64,000 nucleotides of DNA from Methanosarcina sp. KYL-1 (lineage in GTDB: Archaea; Halobacteriota; Methanosarcinia; Methanosarcinales; Methanosarcinaceae), in NCBI RefSeq assembly GCF_024372725.1, contig NZ_VOUA01000001.1:353868-417867 (forward strand). Direction: 5' to 3'. The translations under genes were made by a program, and so were the position numbers. The notes under the pieces were generated by a model. The model was given only the letters and a program-made list of their open reading frames with translations. It did not search any database and was not told the DNA's origin. Numbering within the stretch: position 1 is the stretch's first letter; every line of letters begins with the position of its first letter. Below, one piece after another: positions 31,013 through 41,127 of this stretch.

Positions 31013-32599
31013 TTACAGGACCTTCGGTACCCGGTCTGCATCTGCTACGGGGTCCGGCTGCACGGGTGCGGTGAAGGTATCCGTCGCTTCAAGAATGGCA
31101 TTGGTAATCCTGTCGAGCAGTTCCATTGCGCCCCTGTATCCGACGGTAAGGATGCGCTGGGCTCCCACCCTGTCGTGGATAGGGAGGCCCACCCGCACCA
31201 GGGGAATGTCGCAGGCTTTTGCAATGTATCTCCCGTTTGAGTTCCCTATCAGGATTTCCGGCTTGCTCTGCTTGACCGCGTCGTTGAAAGTGTCAAAGTC
31301 AATCCCATCGAGGACCATAGTCTCCAGGTCCGGCCGGATTTCTGCAAAAGCCTCCCGGATGCGGAGTCCAAAGTCCCGGCTTTTGCTCCCGGTAGCTACG
31401 AGCACGGGATTCATCCCGAGTTCCAGCATAAATCTTGTAAGGCTGAATACGGTATCAGGGTCCCCGTAGACTGCTGCCTTTACCCCGTAGAGGTACTTGT
31501 GCACGTCTACCATGGCGTCCAGGAGCCTTCCCCTTTCCTTCTGGTATTTTTCAGGAACCGGGCAGCCAAGGATGCGGACCAGTTCCGTAAAGAAGCGGTC
31601 GGTGTTTGAAAGCCCTATGGGAATGGGGACATTATGTCCGGGAACCCCGTGGGAAGCTTCAAGGTATCCCACAGCCAGGTTCGTGCTGACAACGCCCAGG
31701 CCGAGGCTTGCCCTGCTGTTCGGCATGTCTGTAATTTCGGCAAGAGGGGTACCTCCTGAGGCTATTTTTGGGAGTTCGTCCCTTAAAGGCGCATCAAAGG
31801 TCTCGGAAATGTCGGGCAGGAAGATGTGATCCCCTGCAGTTTCTGCAAGGATTTCTTTGAGTTCCCTCACGTCTGCGGGGGAGAGGCTCTCGACAGGGAT
31901 AAGGTTGAGTTTTCCGTTTCCGGCTTCTTCAGCATCAGGTGCTTCTTTCATACCGGGACTTTTTGCTTCCCCGACGTTTTCCTCTGCCTTTTCTTTTTCC
32001 AGGATTTCCGTATACTCCATAATTTCCATGTTTTCCATGTAATCCATGATCTCGATGTCTTCCGGAATTTCCGGTTTTTCCGAACCTTCTGGCTTTTTTG
32101 GGCTTTCCTGGCTTTCCGGCTTTTCCGCAAACTTCCTGACAACGGCGTCCAGGGCTTTTATGTAGCCGCTTACGTGGCTATCTCCGTAACTGGGAGTGGA
32201 AACCGGAATGATTATGATGTCTTTTTCCGGGTCGTCTCCGATCCCTTCCTCTTCTTTGAATTCCCTGATTATTGCAGGGACGTCATCTCCGATGGTTTCG
32301 GCAAGGCAGGTGGTGGCAACGCCGATTACTTTCGGGGAATACCTGTTGATGACGTTTCTCAGACCTTTCTTCAGGTTTTCCCTGCCCCCGTAGACCGCTC
32401 CCTTTTCGCTGAGGGAGCTTGAGGCAATGTCTACCGGTTCCCTGAAGTGGTGGGCAAGGTGCAGGCGCATGTAGGTGCTGCAGCCCTGGGAACCGTGGTA
32501 GAGGACCATGGTATTTTCAATCCCTTTAAATGCAAGGGCACTTCCCATTGGCTGGCACATGACACAGGGGTTCACGGTTGCATAGTTTCTTTTAGTCAT
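31013..32599 (-). CDS. nifN: Nitrogenase FeMo-cofactor assembly protein NifN
   Basis: 528 residues, NifK-like. N-terminal V-N-P-C-V-M-C-Q-P-M-G and LYHGSQGCSTYMRLHLAHHFREP supply cluster-ligand cysteines, and ATTCLAETIGDD follows. Residues ~160-229, between DAVVRKFA and GKLNLIP, are a Pro/Glu/Lys-rich low-complexity insert of about 65 residues that the adjacent NifK lacks (there, SFVTTFASKSKPNGKLNIIP is continuous). With NifE it forms the scaffold on which the cofactor matures. Last gene of the operon, 12 bp after nifE. Confidence 0.93.
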   Translation of the reverse strand: MTKRNYATVNPCVMCQPMGSALAFKGIENTMVLYHGSQGCSTYMRLHLAHHFREPVDIASSSLSEKGAVYGGRENLKKGLRNVINRYSPKVIGVATTCLAETIGDDVPAIIREFKEEEGIGDDPEKDIIIIPVSTPSYGDSHVSGYIKALDAVVRKFAEKPESQESPKKPEGSEKPEIPEDIEIMDYMENMEIMEYTEILEKEKAEENVGEAKSPGMKEAPDAEEAGNGKLNLIPVESLSPADVRELKEILAETAGDHIFLPDISETFDAPLRDELPKIASGGTPLAEITDMPNSRASLGLGVVSTNLAVGYLEASHGVPGHNVPIPIGLSNTDRFFTELVRILGCPVPEKYQKERGRLLDAMVDVHKYLYGVKAAVYGDPDTVFSLTRFMLELGMNPVLVATGSKSRDFGLRIREAFAEIRPDLETMVLDGIDFDTFNDAVKQSKPEILIGNSNGRYIAKACDIPLVRVGLPIHDRVGAQRILTVGYRGAMELLDRITNAILEATDTFTAPVQPDPVADADRVPKVL

Positions 32600-32611
32600 C
32601 TCAATGCCTCC

Positions 32612-34144
32612 TCATACCTCGCTCTCAACTGCAACATCCTGATTCGGTTGCAAAAACTCCGGGTCCACGGCCACATCTTTATACTTTTTTGCGCACGGTT
32701 CACCGGAGGCCCTCTCTTTTACCCCCGCTCTTTCTGACTCCGAGGTTTCGGGTTTAAGGTTCCTCTGCCTGACAGCTTTCCAGACAGGGCTGTTGATCGA
32801 GGCGTCCACTTCCTTTGCGAAGTTTACAAAGCCGTCAAAGCCTTCGAACTCCATCACCCTGTCGTGGTTGAAGTCGCAGAAGGCAACTCCCAGCTTGTAT
32901 GCGATAAACCTCTCCTTTACGCCTGCAACCATCAGGTCGGCTTTCTGTTTCACGAGCAGGTCTGCAAGTTCCAGAGGGTTTGCATCGTCCACAATGACCG
33001 TCCCGTCCCGGACCGAATAACTGATCTGCTCGTAGTCTTCCTTTTTCCCGGTCTGGGTCCCGATGATGACCACTTCCATGCCGAGTTCCGCAAAACCTTT
33101 GATAAGCGTGAGGGCTTTTGCAGGGCCTCCCATGTAGATGGCGGCCTTTTTCCCTTTGACACTCTCTCTGACCCGGGAAATTTCAGGCATTATCCGGTTC
33201 TTTTCGGTCTCCAGGATTTCTTCTGCTATCTTTTTCATCTCTTCGGAGTCAAAGTATTCCGCAGTCTTCCGAAGAGCAATGGAGATATCTTCGGTTCCGA
33301 AGAAACTCACGGTTAAGTATGGAATCCCGTACTCTTGCTGCATCCATTTTGCAAGGTAGGTCATTGACCCGCTGCACTGGACTAGGTTGAGGTCGGCTTC
33401 CGCTGCCCTTGAAATGGATTCGGCAGTCGAATCTCCGGTCATGGAGACTATGACTTCGATTCCCATCTGTTCAAAGAGGGGTTTTACGAGCCAGACGTCC
33501 CCGGCCACATTGAAGTCTCCAAGGATGTTGATCTTTGGCTTTTTGACTTCAGGGCCTTCCTTTGGCTTCTTTACTTCCGGTCTTACTATAAGCTGCTTTA
33601 AGGCATCGCAGGCAGCCTTGTATCCGTCAGACTTGTTACCTTTGAAGCCTTCGGATTTTACAGGGATTACCGGGATATTGTGCTTCTTACTTGCTGTCTT
33701 GCAGACCGATTCCAGGTCGTCTCCGATGATTCCTACAATGCATGTGGAATACACGAAAACGAGCGGGGGGTGGTAGATACCTACCAGCTCATCGATCGCA
33801 TTTGAAAGTTTTTTCTCTCCTCCGAAGACAACATCGATCTCCTTCATGTCCGTACTGAAACTGCTGCGGTTCGTTTCGACCCCGCTGGACTTTGCCCCTC
33901 TTATGTCCCAGGTATAGCCTGCACAGCCTATAGGGCCGTGGACCAGGTGGACTGCGTCGGTTACGGGGTTTAAGACAACCCTTGCTCCCGAATATACACA
34001 TGCCCGCTGGCTGATGGCTCCTGCAAGGGAGGTATTGTCGCAGGCAAGGGGAATTATATCCCCTTTTTCCTGCTTTCTGGTGATGTACGGTTGCCTTTCT
34101 TCGAGAGTATCCACTATCCCGGTTTTTCCTTTCATCTCTTTCAC
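32612..34144 (-). CDS. nifE: Nitrogenase FeMo-cofactor assembly protein NifE
   Basis: 510 residues, NifD-like. It has SQRACVYSGARVVLNPVTDAVHLVHGPIGCAGYTWDIRG with two scaffold cysteines, and YSTCIVGIIGDD with the third. The FeMo-co-type cysteine region is NLVQCSGSMTYLAKWM. The C-terminal tail after residue ~465 (RQRNLKPETSESERAG...) is a hydrophilic extension. Pairs with NifN. Follows nifK by about 130 bp, a larger gap than the rest of the operon. Confidence 0.95.
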   Translation of the reverse strand: MKEMKGKTGIVDTLEERQPYITRKQEKGDIIPLACDNTSLAGAISQRACVYSGARVVLNPVTDAVHLVHGPIGCAGYTWDIRGAKSSGVETNRSSFSTDMKEIDVVFGGEKKLSNAIDELVGIYHPPLVFVYSTCIVGIIGDDLESVCKTASKKHNIPVIPVKSEGFKGNKSDGYKAACDALKQLIVRPEVKKPKEGPEVKKPKINILGDFNVAGDVWLVKPLFEQMGIEVIVSMTGDSTAESISRAAEADLNLVQCSGSMTYLAKWMQQEYGIPYLTVSFFGTEDISIALRKTAEYFDSEEMKKIAEEILETEKNRIMPEISRVRESVKGKKAAIYMGGPAKALTLIKGFAELGMEVVIIGTQTGKKEDYEQISYSVRDGTVIVDDANPLELADLLVKQKADLMVAGVKERFIAYKLGVAFCDFNHDRVMEFEGFDGFVNFAKEVDASINSPVWKAVRQRNLKPETSESERAGVKERASGEPCAKKYKDVAVDPEFLQPNQDVAVESEV

Positions 34145-34277
34145 TCCCCTCTGCTTCTGCTTTTCAGATTTGCAGCGGCTGTTTCTCCAGTTCTTCTGAT
34201 TTTTCCCAGTTCTCTTCTGGAATTCTCAGTTCTCTTCTGGAACTTAATTTGAAATTAGTATATTGAAGTCGGGCCCC

Positions 34278-35648
34278 TTACTGGATGGTTTCAAGCAGCC
34301 AGTCAGGTGCATCTCTGTCTTTCCTGTCAAGCAGGGTGTTTCCTATGCGCTCCACCAGTCGTGCAGCTCCGGCGTACCCCATGACCGGGAAGTAGTGCAG
34401 GTTTGCCCGGTCCATGATAGGGAAGCCTACCCTGACAAGGGGCACGTCCTCTGCCCTGGATATGAATTTCCCGTATGTGTTGCCGATGAGGAGGTCCACG
34501 GGCTTTCGCTTGATGATCTGGTGGAGCATGAAGAGGTCCCCGCCCGAAATTACATCGGCGTCCGGGTATTCGGAACCTATGAGTTCTTCTACTTCTTTTT
34601 CAAATTCCGAGTTCTGAGTGCCGGTGAGCACCACGCTCGGTTCCATGCCCATTTCCAGCACCAGGCTCGTGAGGCCTGCAATAATGTCCGGGTCCCCGTA
34701 AATGGCTACCTTCTTTCCGTGGTAGTGGGGGTGGGCGTCAGTCATCATGTCTACAAGTCTTCCCCTTTCGTCTTCAAGTTCGGGGGGAATCGCCACGTTG
34801 GAAAGTTTTGCCGCGTTCATGATGAAACGGTCGGTGTTTTGGATTCCTATGGGGGTGGGCCCTATTTTTGCCGGGACTTTGTAGCGGCTTTCCAGGATCT
34901 TTGCAGCAGCTCCTCCTGCCATCCTGCAGAGGGCGATGGTCCCGAGGGAGTTTGCGGAATCTTCGATGTCCCCTATCGGGGTCCCGCCTTTCGGGTACAT
35001 GCCCGCCTCTCCTGTGAGAGGGGCGTCAAAGACATCGGTGGTGTCCGGAAAGACAATGCTGGTGATTCCCATTATCGAGAGTAAGCGCTTGATCTCCCTG
35101 ATGTCCGCAGGTTCCACAAATCCGGGGATGATGTTGAGTTTCCCGTTCGGCTTGCTTTTACTGGCAAAGGTGGTCACGAAGGACTTTACCATATTGTCAT
35201 AGCCGGTGATGTGGGTGCCCACGTAACTCGGGGTGGATGCTGCACAGATCTTGATTGATGGGTCTATGAGTTCTTCGGCCCTTACATCTTCTACGATTAC
35301 CCCTACGTCGTCGCCTATGGTTTCTGCCACACAGGTGGTGTGGATGGCAATTACTTCGGGTTTGTAGATTGCAGTCAGGTTTCCGAGGGCTTCTTTGAGG
35401 TTTGCTGCTCCTCCGAAGACAGCGGTTCCTTCCGAGAAACTGCTGGTCGTCCCAACGGGGTTTTCGCGGTAGTGCCTGCTAAGGCACATACGCAGGTATG
35501 AAAGGCAGCCCTGTGAGCCGTGGCTGTGTGGCATACAGTTGTGGACACCGAGGGCTGCATAGACTGCGCCTATTGGCTGGCAGATTTTTGCAGGGTTGAT
35601 GGTTACTGCTTCTCTGGTTATTTCTTCACATGGAGTGTAATCTAACAT
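34278..35648 (-). CDS. nifK: Nitrogenase MoFe protein beta chain NifK
   Basis: 456 residues from ATG 35648 (MLDYTPCEEITREAV), preferred over an upstream frame because GGAGGG precedes it. P-cluster cysteines appear in KICQPIGAVYAALGVHNCMPHSHGSQGC and THTTCVAETIGDD-type context (HTTCVAETIGDD). The chain is short compared with proteobacterial NifK, as usual for methanogens, which lack the N-terminal extension. Forms the alpha2-beta2 tetramer with NifD. Start lies 13 bp after nifD. Confidence 0.96.
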   Translation of the reverse strand: MLDYTPCEEITREAVTINPAKICQPIGAVYAALGVHNCMPHSHGSQGCLSYLRMCLSRHYRENPVGTTSSFSEGTAVFGGAANLKEALGNLTAIYKPEVIAIHTTCVAETIGDDVGVIVEDVRAEELIDPSIKICAASTPSYVGTHITGYDNMVKSFVTTFASKSKPNGKLNIIPGFVEPADIREIKRLLSIMGITSIVFPDTTDVFDAPLTGEAGMYPKGGTPIGDIEDSANSLGTIALCRMAGGAAAKILESRYKVPAKIGPTPIGIQNTDRFIMNAAKLSNVAIPPELEDERGRLVDMMTDAHPHYHGKKVAIYGDPDIIAGLTSLVLEMGMEPSVVLTGTQNSEFEKEVEELIGSEYPDADVISGGDLFMLHQIIKRKPVDLLIGNTYGKFISRAEDVPLVRVGFPIMDRANLHYFPVMGYAGAARLVERIGNTLLDRKDRDAPDWLLETIQ

Positions 35649-35661
35649 TTTTCGTCCCTCC

Positions 35662-37260
35662 TTACTCTGCTCCTTCTCCTTTCCATGGCGGGCGGATGAA
35701 CCTCCATGTGGGGCTGTGAAGCGCCATATCGATGTCATACGCGAAGTTCAAAACCCCGGAAAAGCCGGTGTACCTTCCGCTGTAGTCATAGGAGTGAATC
35801 TGCCTTGAGGGGATTCCCATTTTCTGGGCCCAGTACTTGTCCTTGATTCCCGAACAGAAGATGTCGGGTTTAAGGGCTTTTACAAGGGCTTCGGTTTCGT
35901 GGTGGTTAAGGTCGTCAACAACAAAGGTTCCGTCCTTCATTTCAGGGAAAAGCCCCTCATAGTCCATGAGCCCTATTTTCTTTTTCAGCTCTTCGATCCG
36001 TTCCGGGCTTACTGCGGGCTTGATGCTTTCGTCCCTTTCATAGTGCACATCCTCAAGAATTGATCCAAGCGCATTTTCTTTGATCTGGGGTATGATCTGC
36101 CTGCCTTCGTAGTCGTCCCTGTGGGCGAACTGGTAGCCTGCAACAACTACTTTCATGCCAAGCTCTTCGAAGAGGTTCGCATAGTGGTGACTCCTGGAGC
36201 CTCCGGAATAGATGAAGGCGGTCTTTCCCTGGAGTTTTTTCCTGTACCTCTCGATTTCATCCCTGTACTTTGCCGTTTCTTCGGCAATGAGTTCCTCGGT
36301 TTTCCTGGTAATTTCCGGGTCGTCAAAAAACTCTGCCATTTTCCTGAGGGATTTTGCAGTAGCTTTCGTGCCTATGTAGTTGACCTTCAACCACGGGATC
36401 CCGTATTTTTCTTCCATCATACGGTTGGTATAGTTGATGGAACGGTGGCAGAGCAGGATGCTGAGCTTTGCTCTGTGGGCCTGTGCAAGTTTATGGAATG
36501 AACCGTCTCCGGTGAAAGTGGAAACAATCCTGTACCCGATTTTTTCAAGGATCGGCTTGACTTCCCAGAAGTCTCCTCCTATGTTGTATTCTCCGAATAC
36601 ATTGATGTCAAAGGGAGTTGGGTTTTCAAGTTCCTCGGTTCCGATCAGGTTTTCCATTAGGGCATTGCTTGCAATGTGGTGGCCTGCCGACTGGCTGACT
36701 CCTCTGTATCCTTCGCAGCGGGAGGGGATGACTTTGATCCCGTACTCTTTTTCAGCTTGCCTGGCAACGGCCTCGATGTCGTCTCCGATAAGCCCTACAG
36801 GGCAGGTTGCAGAGATGCTGATTGCTTCAGGCTTGAAGATTTTCATAACCTCATCAATGGCTTTCTTGAGCTTCTTCTCACCACCAAAGACGATGTCAGT
36901 TTCCTTCATGTCCGTGCATACGCAGTAATTGCTGAAGTTATCTTCACCCTCTTCTGCTTTTGCAAGGTTTCTCCTGGTGCCCCAGGTGAAGTATGCACAG
37001 CCGATCGGGCCGTGGACCAGGTGGACCATGTCCTTGATCGGCCCGAAGACCACACCTTTCGAACCTGCAAAGGCGCATCCGCGGTTTGTGATGATACCGG
37101 GGATTACCTTATCGTCGGCTTCGATGTGCTGTTCGGCGGAACAGTCCCTGACAACTATGTGTTTTCTTCTGTTCCTGGCTGCTTTTTCCGGGAGCGCCTT
37201 CAGCATGTCATCGACAAGCTGCTGTTTGTCTTCAATTCCTGGGTCTATCTCGGCTCCCAT
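35662..37260 (-). CDS. nifD: Nitrogenase MoFe protein alpha chain NifD
   Basis: 532 residues. P-cluster ligands: TNRGCAFAGSKGVVFGPIKD, VHLVHGPIGCAYFTWGTRRN and SATCPVGLIGDD. The FeMo-cofactor cysteine is in LSILLCHRSINY and its histidine ligand in IHSYDYSGRYTGFSG. An insertion around residues 390-440 (YEGRQIIPQIKENALGSILEDVHY) is typical of the methanogen/clostridial group. Catalyses N2 reduction with NifK. The ATG is 2 bp after the nifI2 stop. Confidence 0.97.
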   Translation of the reverse strand: MGAEIDPGIEDKQQLVDDMLKALPEKAARNRRKHIVVRDCSAEQHIEADDKVIPGIITNRGCAFAGSKGVVFGPIKDMVHLVHGPIGCAYFTWGTRRNLAKAEEGEDNFSNYCVCTDMKETDIVFGGEKKLKKAIDEVMKIFKPEAISISATCPVGLIGDDIEAVARQAEKEYGIKVIPSRCEGYRGVSQSAGHHIASNALMENLIGTEELENPTPFDINVFGEYNIGGDFWEVKPILEKIGYRIVSTFTGDGSFHKLAQAHRAKLSILLCHRSINYTNRMMEEKYGIPWLKVNYIGTKATAKSLRKMAEFFDDPEITRKTEELIAEETAKYRDEIERYRKKLQGKTAFIYSGGSRSHHYANLFEELGMKVVVAGYQFAHRDDYEGRQIIPQIKENALGSILEDVHYERDESIKPAVSPERIEELKKKIGLMDYEGLFPEMKDGTFVVDDLNHHETEALVKALKPDIFCSGIKDKYWAQKMGIPSRQIHSYDYSGRYTGFSGVLNFAYDIDMALHSPTWRFIRPPWKGEGAE

Positions 37261-37262
37261 TC

Positions 37263-37640
37263 TTACACCAACTCCTTGTTAACGGTCGCTTCTCCGCTTT
37301 CTCCGGTCCTGATGCGGATTGCTTCAGTAATGTTCGACACGAAAATCTTTCCGTCTCCAACATTTCCGGTCTGGTTAACCTCTATGATTTTCTGGACCAC
37401 TTCGCTTACGTTTTCGTCATCCACAACGATGGTGAACATGCGTTTTGGAATGAAACGAATACAGGTTTCTGCTTCCTTTTCCGGGTCCGGAAGGGGCGGG
37501 TTAAACTCAAAGCAGAACCCTTTTTGCTTTCCACGGCCCATGACCCTTCTTACGGTAAAAGAAGGAAAGCCGCATTCCAGCAGGGCATCCTTGGTTTTCT
37601 GGACCCTGTTCATCCTGATTATTGCCGTAATCTCTTTCAT
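37263..37640 (-). CDS. nifI2: Nitrogenase PII-like regulator NifI2
   Basis: 125 residues of the PII superfamily: [20 protein letters not shown] at the start, [26 protein letters not shown] with a long altered T-loop, and [21 protein letters not shown] at the end. In methanogens NifI1 and NifI2 together bind dinitrogenase and switch it off after ammonium addition, relieved by 2-oxoglutarate. Its place between nifH and nifD is diagnostic of this group. Confidence 0.96.
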   Translation of the reverse strand: MKEITAIIRMNRVQKTKDALLECGFPSFTVRRVMGRGKQKGFCFEFNPPLPDPEKEAETCIRFIPKRMFTIVVDDENVSEVVQKIIEVNQTGNVGDGKIFVSNITEAIRIRTGESGEATVNKELV

Positions 37641-37667
37641 GGGGATTTCCCTCCGAAAAGCCGGGCT

Positions 37668-37985
37668 TTAAAGCCCGGCTTTTCCGGTTCTTATGGTGTA
37701 GGCTTCTTCCACGGGGTTTACGAAGATCCTTCCGTCCCCATACTTCCCGGTCCTTGCAGCTTCCATTATGGTCTGGATGACTTTGTCCTTGTGTTCATCT
37801 TCGACTACCATCAGGAGCATGGTTTTCTGCAGTTCGTCGTAGTGGATGTCTGCAATGTGGATCCCTTTTTGCTTGCCCCTTCCGAAGACTTCCATTTTTG
37901 TAAGGGAGATACAGCCCTCTTTTTCAAGGCTCTCGATAACCTTTGACTCAATGCCGGGTCGGATGATTGCGCGTATCATTTGCAT
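37668..37985 (-). CDS. nifI1: Nitrogenase PII-like regulator NifI1
   Basis: About 105 residues from ATG 37985 (MQMIRAIIRPGIESKVIESL); an ATG three codons earlier is nearly on top of the ribosome site GAGGAG. PII landmarks: VFGRGKQKGIHIADIHYDELQKTMLLMVVEDEHK (short T-loop) and YGDGRIFVNPVEEAYTIRTGK. Acts with NifI2 in ammonia switch-off of nitrogenase. 27 bp upstream of nifI2. Confidence 0.95.
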   Translation of the reverse strand: MQMIRAIIRPGIESKVIESLEKEGCISLTKMEVFGRGKQKGIHIADIHYDELQKTMLLMVVEDEHKDKVIQTIMEAARTGKYGDGRIFVNPVEEAYTIRTGKAGL

Positions 37986-38011
37986 TGTTTTCATCTCCTC
38001 TGGATCTCAAC

Positions 38012-38839
<828 letters not shown>

Positions 38840-38866
38840 TCAAACTCCTTTAATCTCTTTTACTCG

Positions 38867-38912
38867 GCAACCGGAAACCGGTAACCGTTGTATTATCCTA
38901 TATTATATATAA
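38867..38912 (-). promoter_or_regulatory. nif operon promoter with triple GNAACCG repeat
   Basis: TATA box TTATATATAA at 38912-38903 (minus strand). About 25 bp downstream lie GCAACCG-GAAACCG-GTAACCG (38867-38887, plus-strand reading), three tandem 7-bp units; minus strand GGTTACCGGTTTCCGGTTGC. Position over the start site fits a nitrogen repressor such as NrpR. Confidence 0.6.
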
Positions 38913-38958
38913 CTTACCACTAATTCGAAATATCTCTTTATTGATTCGCCTCCTTGAT

Positions 38959-39021
38959 CTCCTTCTCCCCCTTCTTCTCCCCCTTCTTCTCCCCCTTCTT
39001 CCCCTCCCCCGGTTCCCCCCT
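38959..39021. repeat. Pyrimidine repeat CCCTTCTTCTCC
   Basis: Three 12-bp units of CCCTTCTTCTCC plus flanking C/T-rich DNA between the divergent nifH and reductase genes. Confidence 0.75.
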
Positions 39022-39114
39022 TAGTTGCCTGTTACTCCGGCTTTTGGGAAAGGGTTAATAAACAATTCAACAGTAAACTTCAGAGCCCAAAATAACTGAC
39101 CGGAAGACCCTTGC

Positions 39115-40302
39115 ATGATCCCCGAAGCCTCTTATGACATCATCGTTGTCGGTGCAGGCCCTGCTGGCTCCACCGCTGCCATGTACGCCGCAAGGAGCGG
39201 CGCCTCGGTCCTTCTTCTCGATAAAAAAAGGGAAATCGGAAGCCCTATTCAGTGTGCCGGTTTTCTCCCTGATGCCTCCGAAGTCCAGGCCCTTCTCCCG
39301 AAGGCCGACCTTCCGGAAACCCTGAAAAACTATCCCGACTCCTGCGTGCTCCGGCAAATCAAAACCCAGTGCATCATCCCCCCTAACGGCAGTGTAAAAG
39401 AGTTCGCTGTCAGGGGCACAGTCCTCGACCGCCGCCGCTATGATCAGTTTCTGGTTGAGCAGGCTGCCCGGGCGGGGGCAGAACTTATGGTAAAGACCCG
39501 CGCAACGAAGGTGGAAGGCACAACCATTGAAACTTCGGGGATCTTCGGGAAACACACGGTCAAAGCAAAAGCGATTATAGGAGCAGACGGCCCTAATTCC
39601 CTTGTCGCAAAATCAAAGGGCCTTGCCTGGAAGCCGGAGTCAAAAGAGACTTCCGTTGCCATTGAGTACCAGGTCAGGAACGTTGACATTGACCCCGATG
39701 CCCTTGAGATGTACTTCGGAAAAGACTACGTCCCGGGGGGCTACGCCTGGATTTTCCCCGAAGGCGAGGACCGGGCCAACGTTGGAATCGGAATCCGGTC
39801 CGGGATGGCCGAAAAAGGGGTCTCTGCAAAAGAGTACCTGCACCGCTTCATGCGGAACCATCCTCTGGCAGCTCCGAAGCTTAAAAACGCCATCATAATG
39901 AACGTTATCGCAGGCATTATTCCCGTAAACGGAGCCCCCGAAAGCACCGCAACCGAAGACTCCCTTATCGTGGGCGACGCAGCCGGGCACATAATCGCAA
40001 CAAACGGGGGTGGAATCCCCCCTGCAATGATCGCCGGAAAAATAGCCGGGGAAACTGCAGCCGAATTTGCGGCCGGGAAGTGCCGGCTTGAGGAATATGA
40101 CCGCCGCTGGAGGGCCCAGTTCGGAACCGCCCTTGAAACTTCGGTCCAGGCGAGGCAGCTTATGGACGGGATAATGAAGTCCGACACCTTGATGAATGCG
40201 GCTTTCAAGTTCATCTCCCCCGAACAGATGAAAGCCATGCAGTGCGGGAAAATGCCCGGGGCTGTAAAAATGGGGCTCCAGGCCTTGAGCAGAAAGAAAT
40301 AA
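39115..40302 (+). CDS. Geranylgeranyl reductase family flavoprotein
   Basis: 395 residues. N-terminal FAD dinucleotide motif D-I-I-V-V-G-A-G-P-A-G-S-T-A (about 8-21), then KKREIGSPIQCAGFLP with the family's conserved cysteine, RGTVLDRRRYDQFLVEQA, GADGPNSLVAKS, and the C-terminal FAD motif LIVGDAAGHIIATNGGGIPPAM. Such enzymes saturate the isoprenoid chains of archaeal lipids (digeranylgeranylglycerophospholipid reductase) or of methanophenazine/quinone side chains. Monocistronic in appearance; divergent from nifH. Confidence 0.93.
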   Translation: MIPEASYDIIVVGAGPAGSTAAMYAARSGASVLLLDKKREIGSPIQCAGFLPDASEVQALLPKADLPETLKNYPDSCVLRQIKTQCIIPPNGSVKEFAVRGTVLDRRRYDQFLVEQAARAGAELMVKTRATKVEGTTIETSGIFGKHTVKAKAIIGADGPNSLVAKSKGLAWKPESKETSVAIEYQVRNVDIDPDALEMYFGKDYVPGGYAWIFPEGEDRANVGIGIRSGMAEKGVSAKEYLHRFMRNHPLAAPKLKNAIIMNVIAGIIPVNGAPESTATEDSLIVGDAAGHIIATNGGGIPPAMIAGKIAGETAAEFAAGKCRLEEYDRRWRAQFGTALETSVQARQLMDGIMKSDTLMNAAFKFISPEQMKAMQCGKMPGAVKMGLQALSRKK

Positions 40303-40521
40303 GTGACTCGGAATAAACGAATCCATTGGTCATCGGTTAAGGAATTTTCTTGCCTGAAAGCTATCGATTTTGCACCAGAAGCCTGCCTTAAATTTTGGCC
40401 TCTTTACATGAAATCGATACCCTGTTCCAGCCCGCAACACTTTATAAATTTCGGGAAATGTTGTGAAAATGGAGGCGATTTGTCACGCTTCCTCACTTAA
40501 CCGAAGACGCATTAATTTGGA
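40303..40521. other. Short intergenic region at the border of the AT-rich island
   Basis: No gene seen. Base composition changes here from GC-rich to AT-rich coding DNA. Confidence 0.45.
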
Positions 40522-41127
40522 TTATGTAAACGGCATCATCTGAACTATCTGAGTTTCTAATCCTTGTCTTTGCAATTCGTATGCAACAAATGGCGCATGT
40601 CGTTTCAAAAAATCAAAATCTGAATTGTGGATATATTCCTTTAACCAATGCATTCGATCTTCTATAAAGCACTCACTGTTTAATCTAAGGGTGTCAATAG
40701 TTCTTTCAACATTATCATGATCACTTCTTAATATATTTTGATTTGGACGCACAAGAAGTGACGGAAAATCAAGTAAAAACCAATTATAATGAATTTGAAA
40801 AGGATCGAGTATGTTTTCATTAGACTTGTTATTGTTTGCTTTATCGCAGGATAATCTGTAGTTGCTCCACTCGTAAGCCAAGTGTGGGTTATTGGATTTT
40901 GGGATAAAATGGTCTACTGTGGCACTTGATTTTGAAACCCATATCCCCGTATATGCACATATTCCTTCATATGCACTATAAAGATTTTGGGAGCACCGTG
41001 TCCAATAATTATTATTTTTCCACTGTTTGTTTGTCGGATCGCGAACACGATTTAAAAACTGCATTCCTGGTGTTCGGACTTCAATATTGAAATTTGAAGG
41101 TTCGAGTTGTGGTTGAACAGGAATCAT
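40522..41127 (-). CDS. HNH nuclease, PtuB-like
   Basis: About 201 residues from ATG 41127, which overlaps the TAA of the ATPase gene (TAATG), so translation is coupled. Its core is G-I-C-A-Y-T-G-(7)-A-T-V-D-H-F-I-P-K-S, then YEWSNYRLSCDKANNNKS, an HNH fold with catalytic D-H and the Asn of the N-N-K segment. One cysteine of each usual CxxC zinc pair is absent (CAYTG, CDKAN), so the zinc site may be lost or altered. The partner ATPase suggests the effector nuclease of a Septu-like system. Confidence 0.8.
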   Translation of the reverse strand: MIPVQPQLEPSNFNIEVRTPGMQFLNRVRDPTNKQWKNNNYWTRCSQNLYSAYEGICAYTGIWVSKSSATVDHFIPKSNNPHLAYEWSNYRLSCDKANNNKSNENILDPFQIHYNWFLLDFPSLLVRPNQNILRSDHDNVERTIDTLRLNSECFIEDRMHWLKEYIHNSDFDFLKRHAPFVAYELQRQGLETQIVQMMPFT

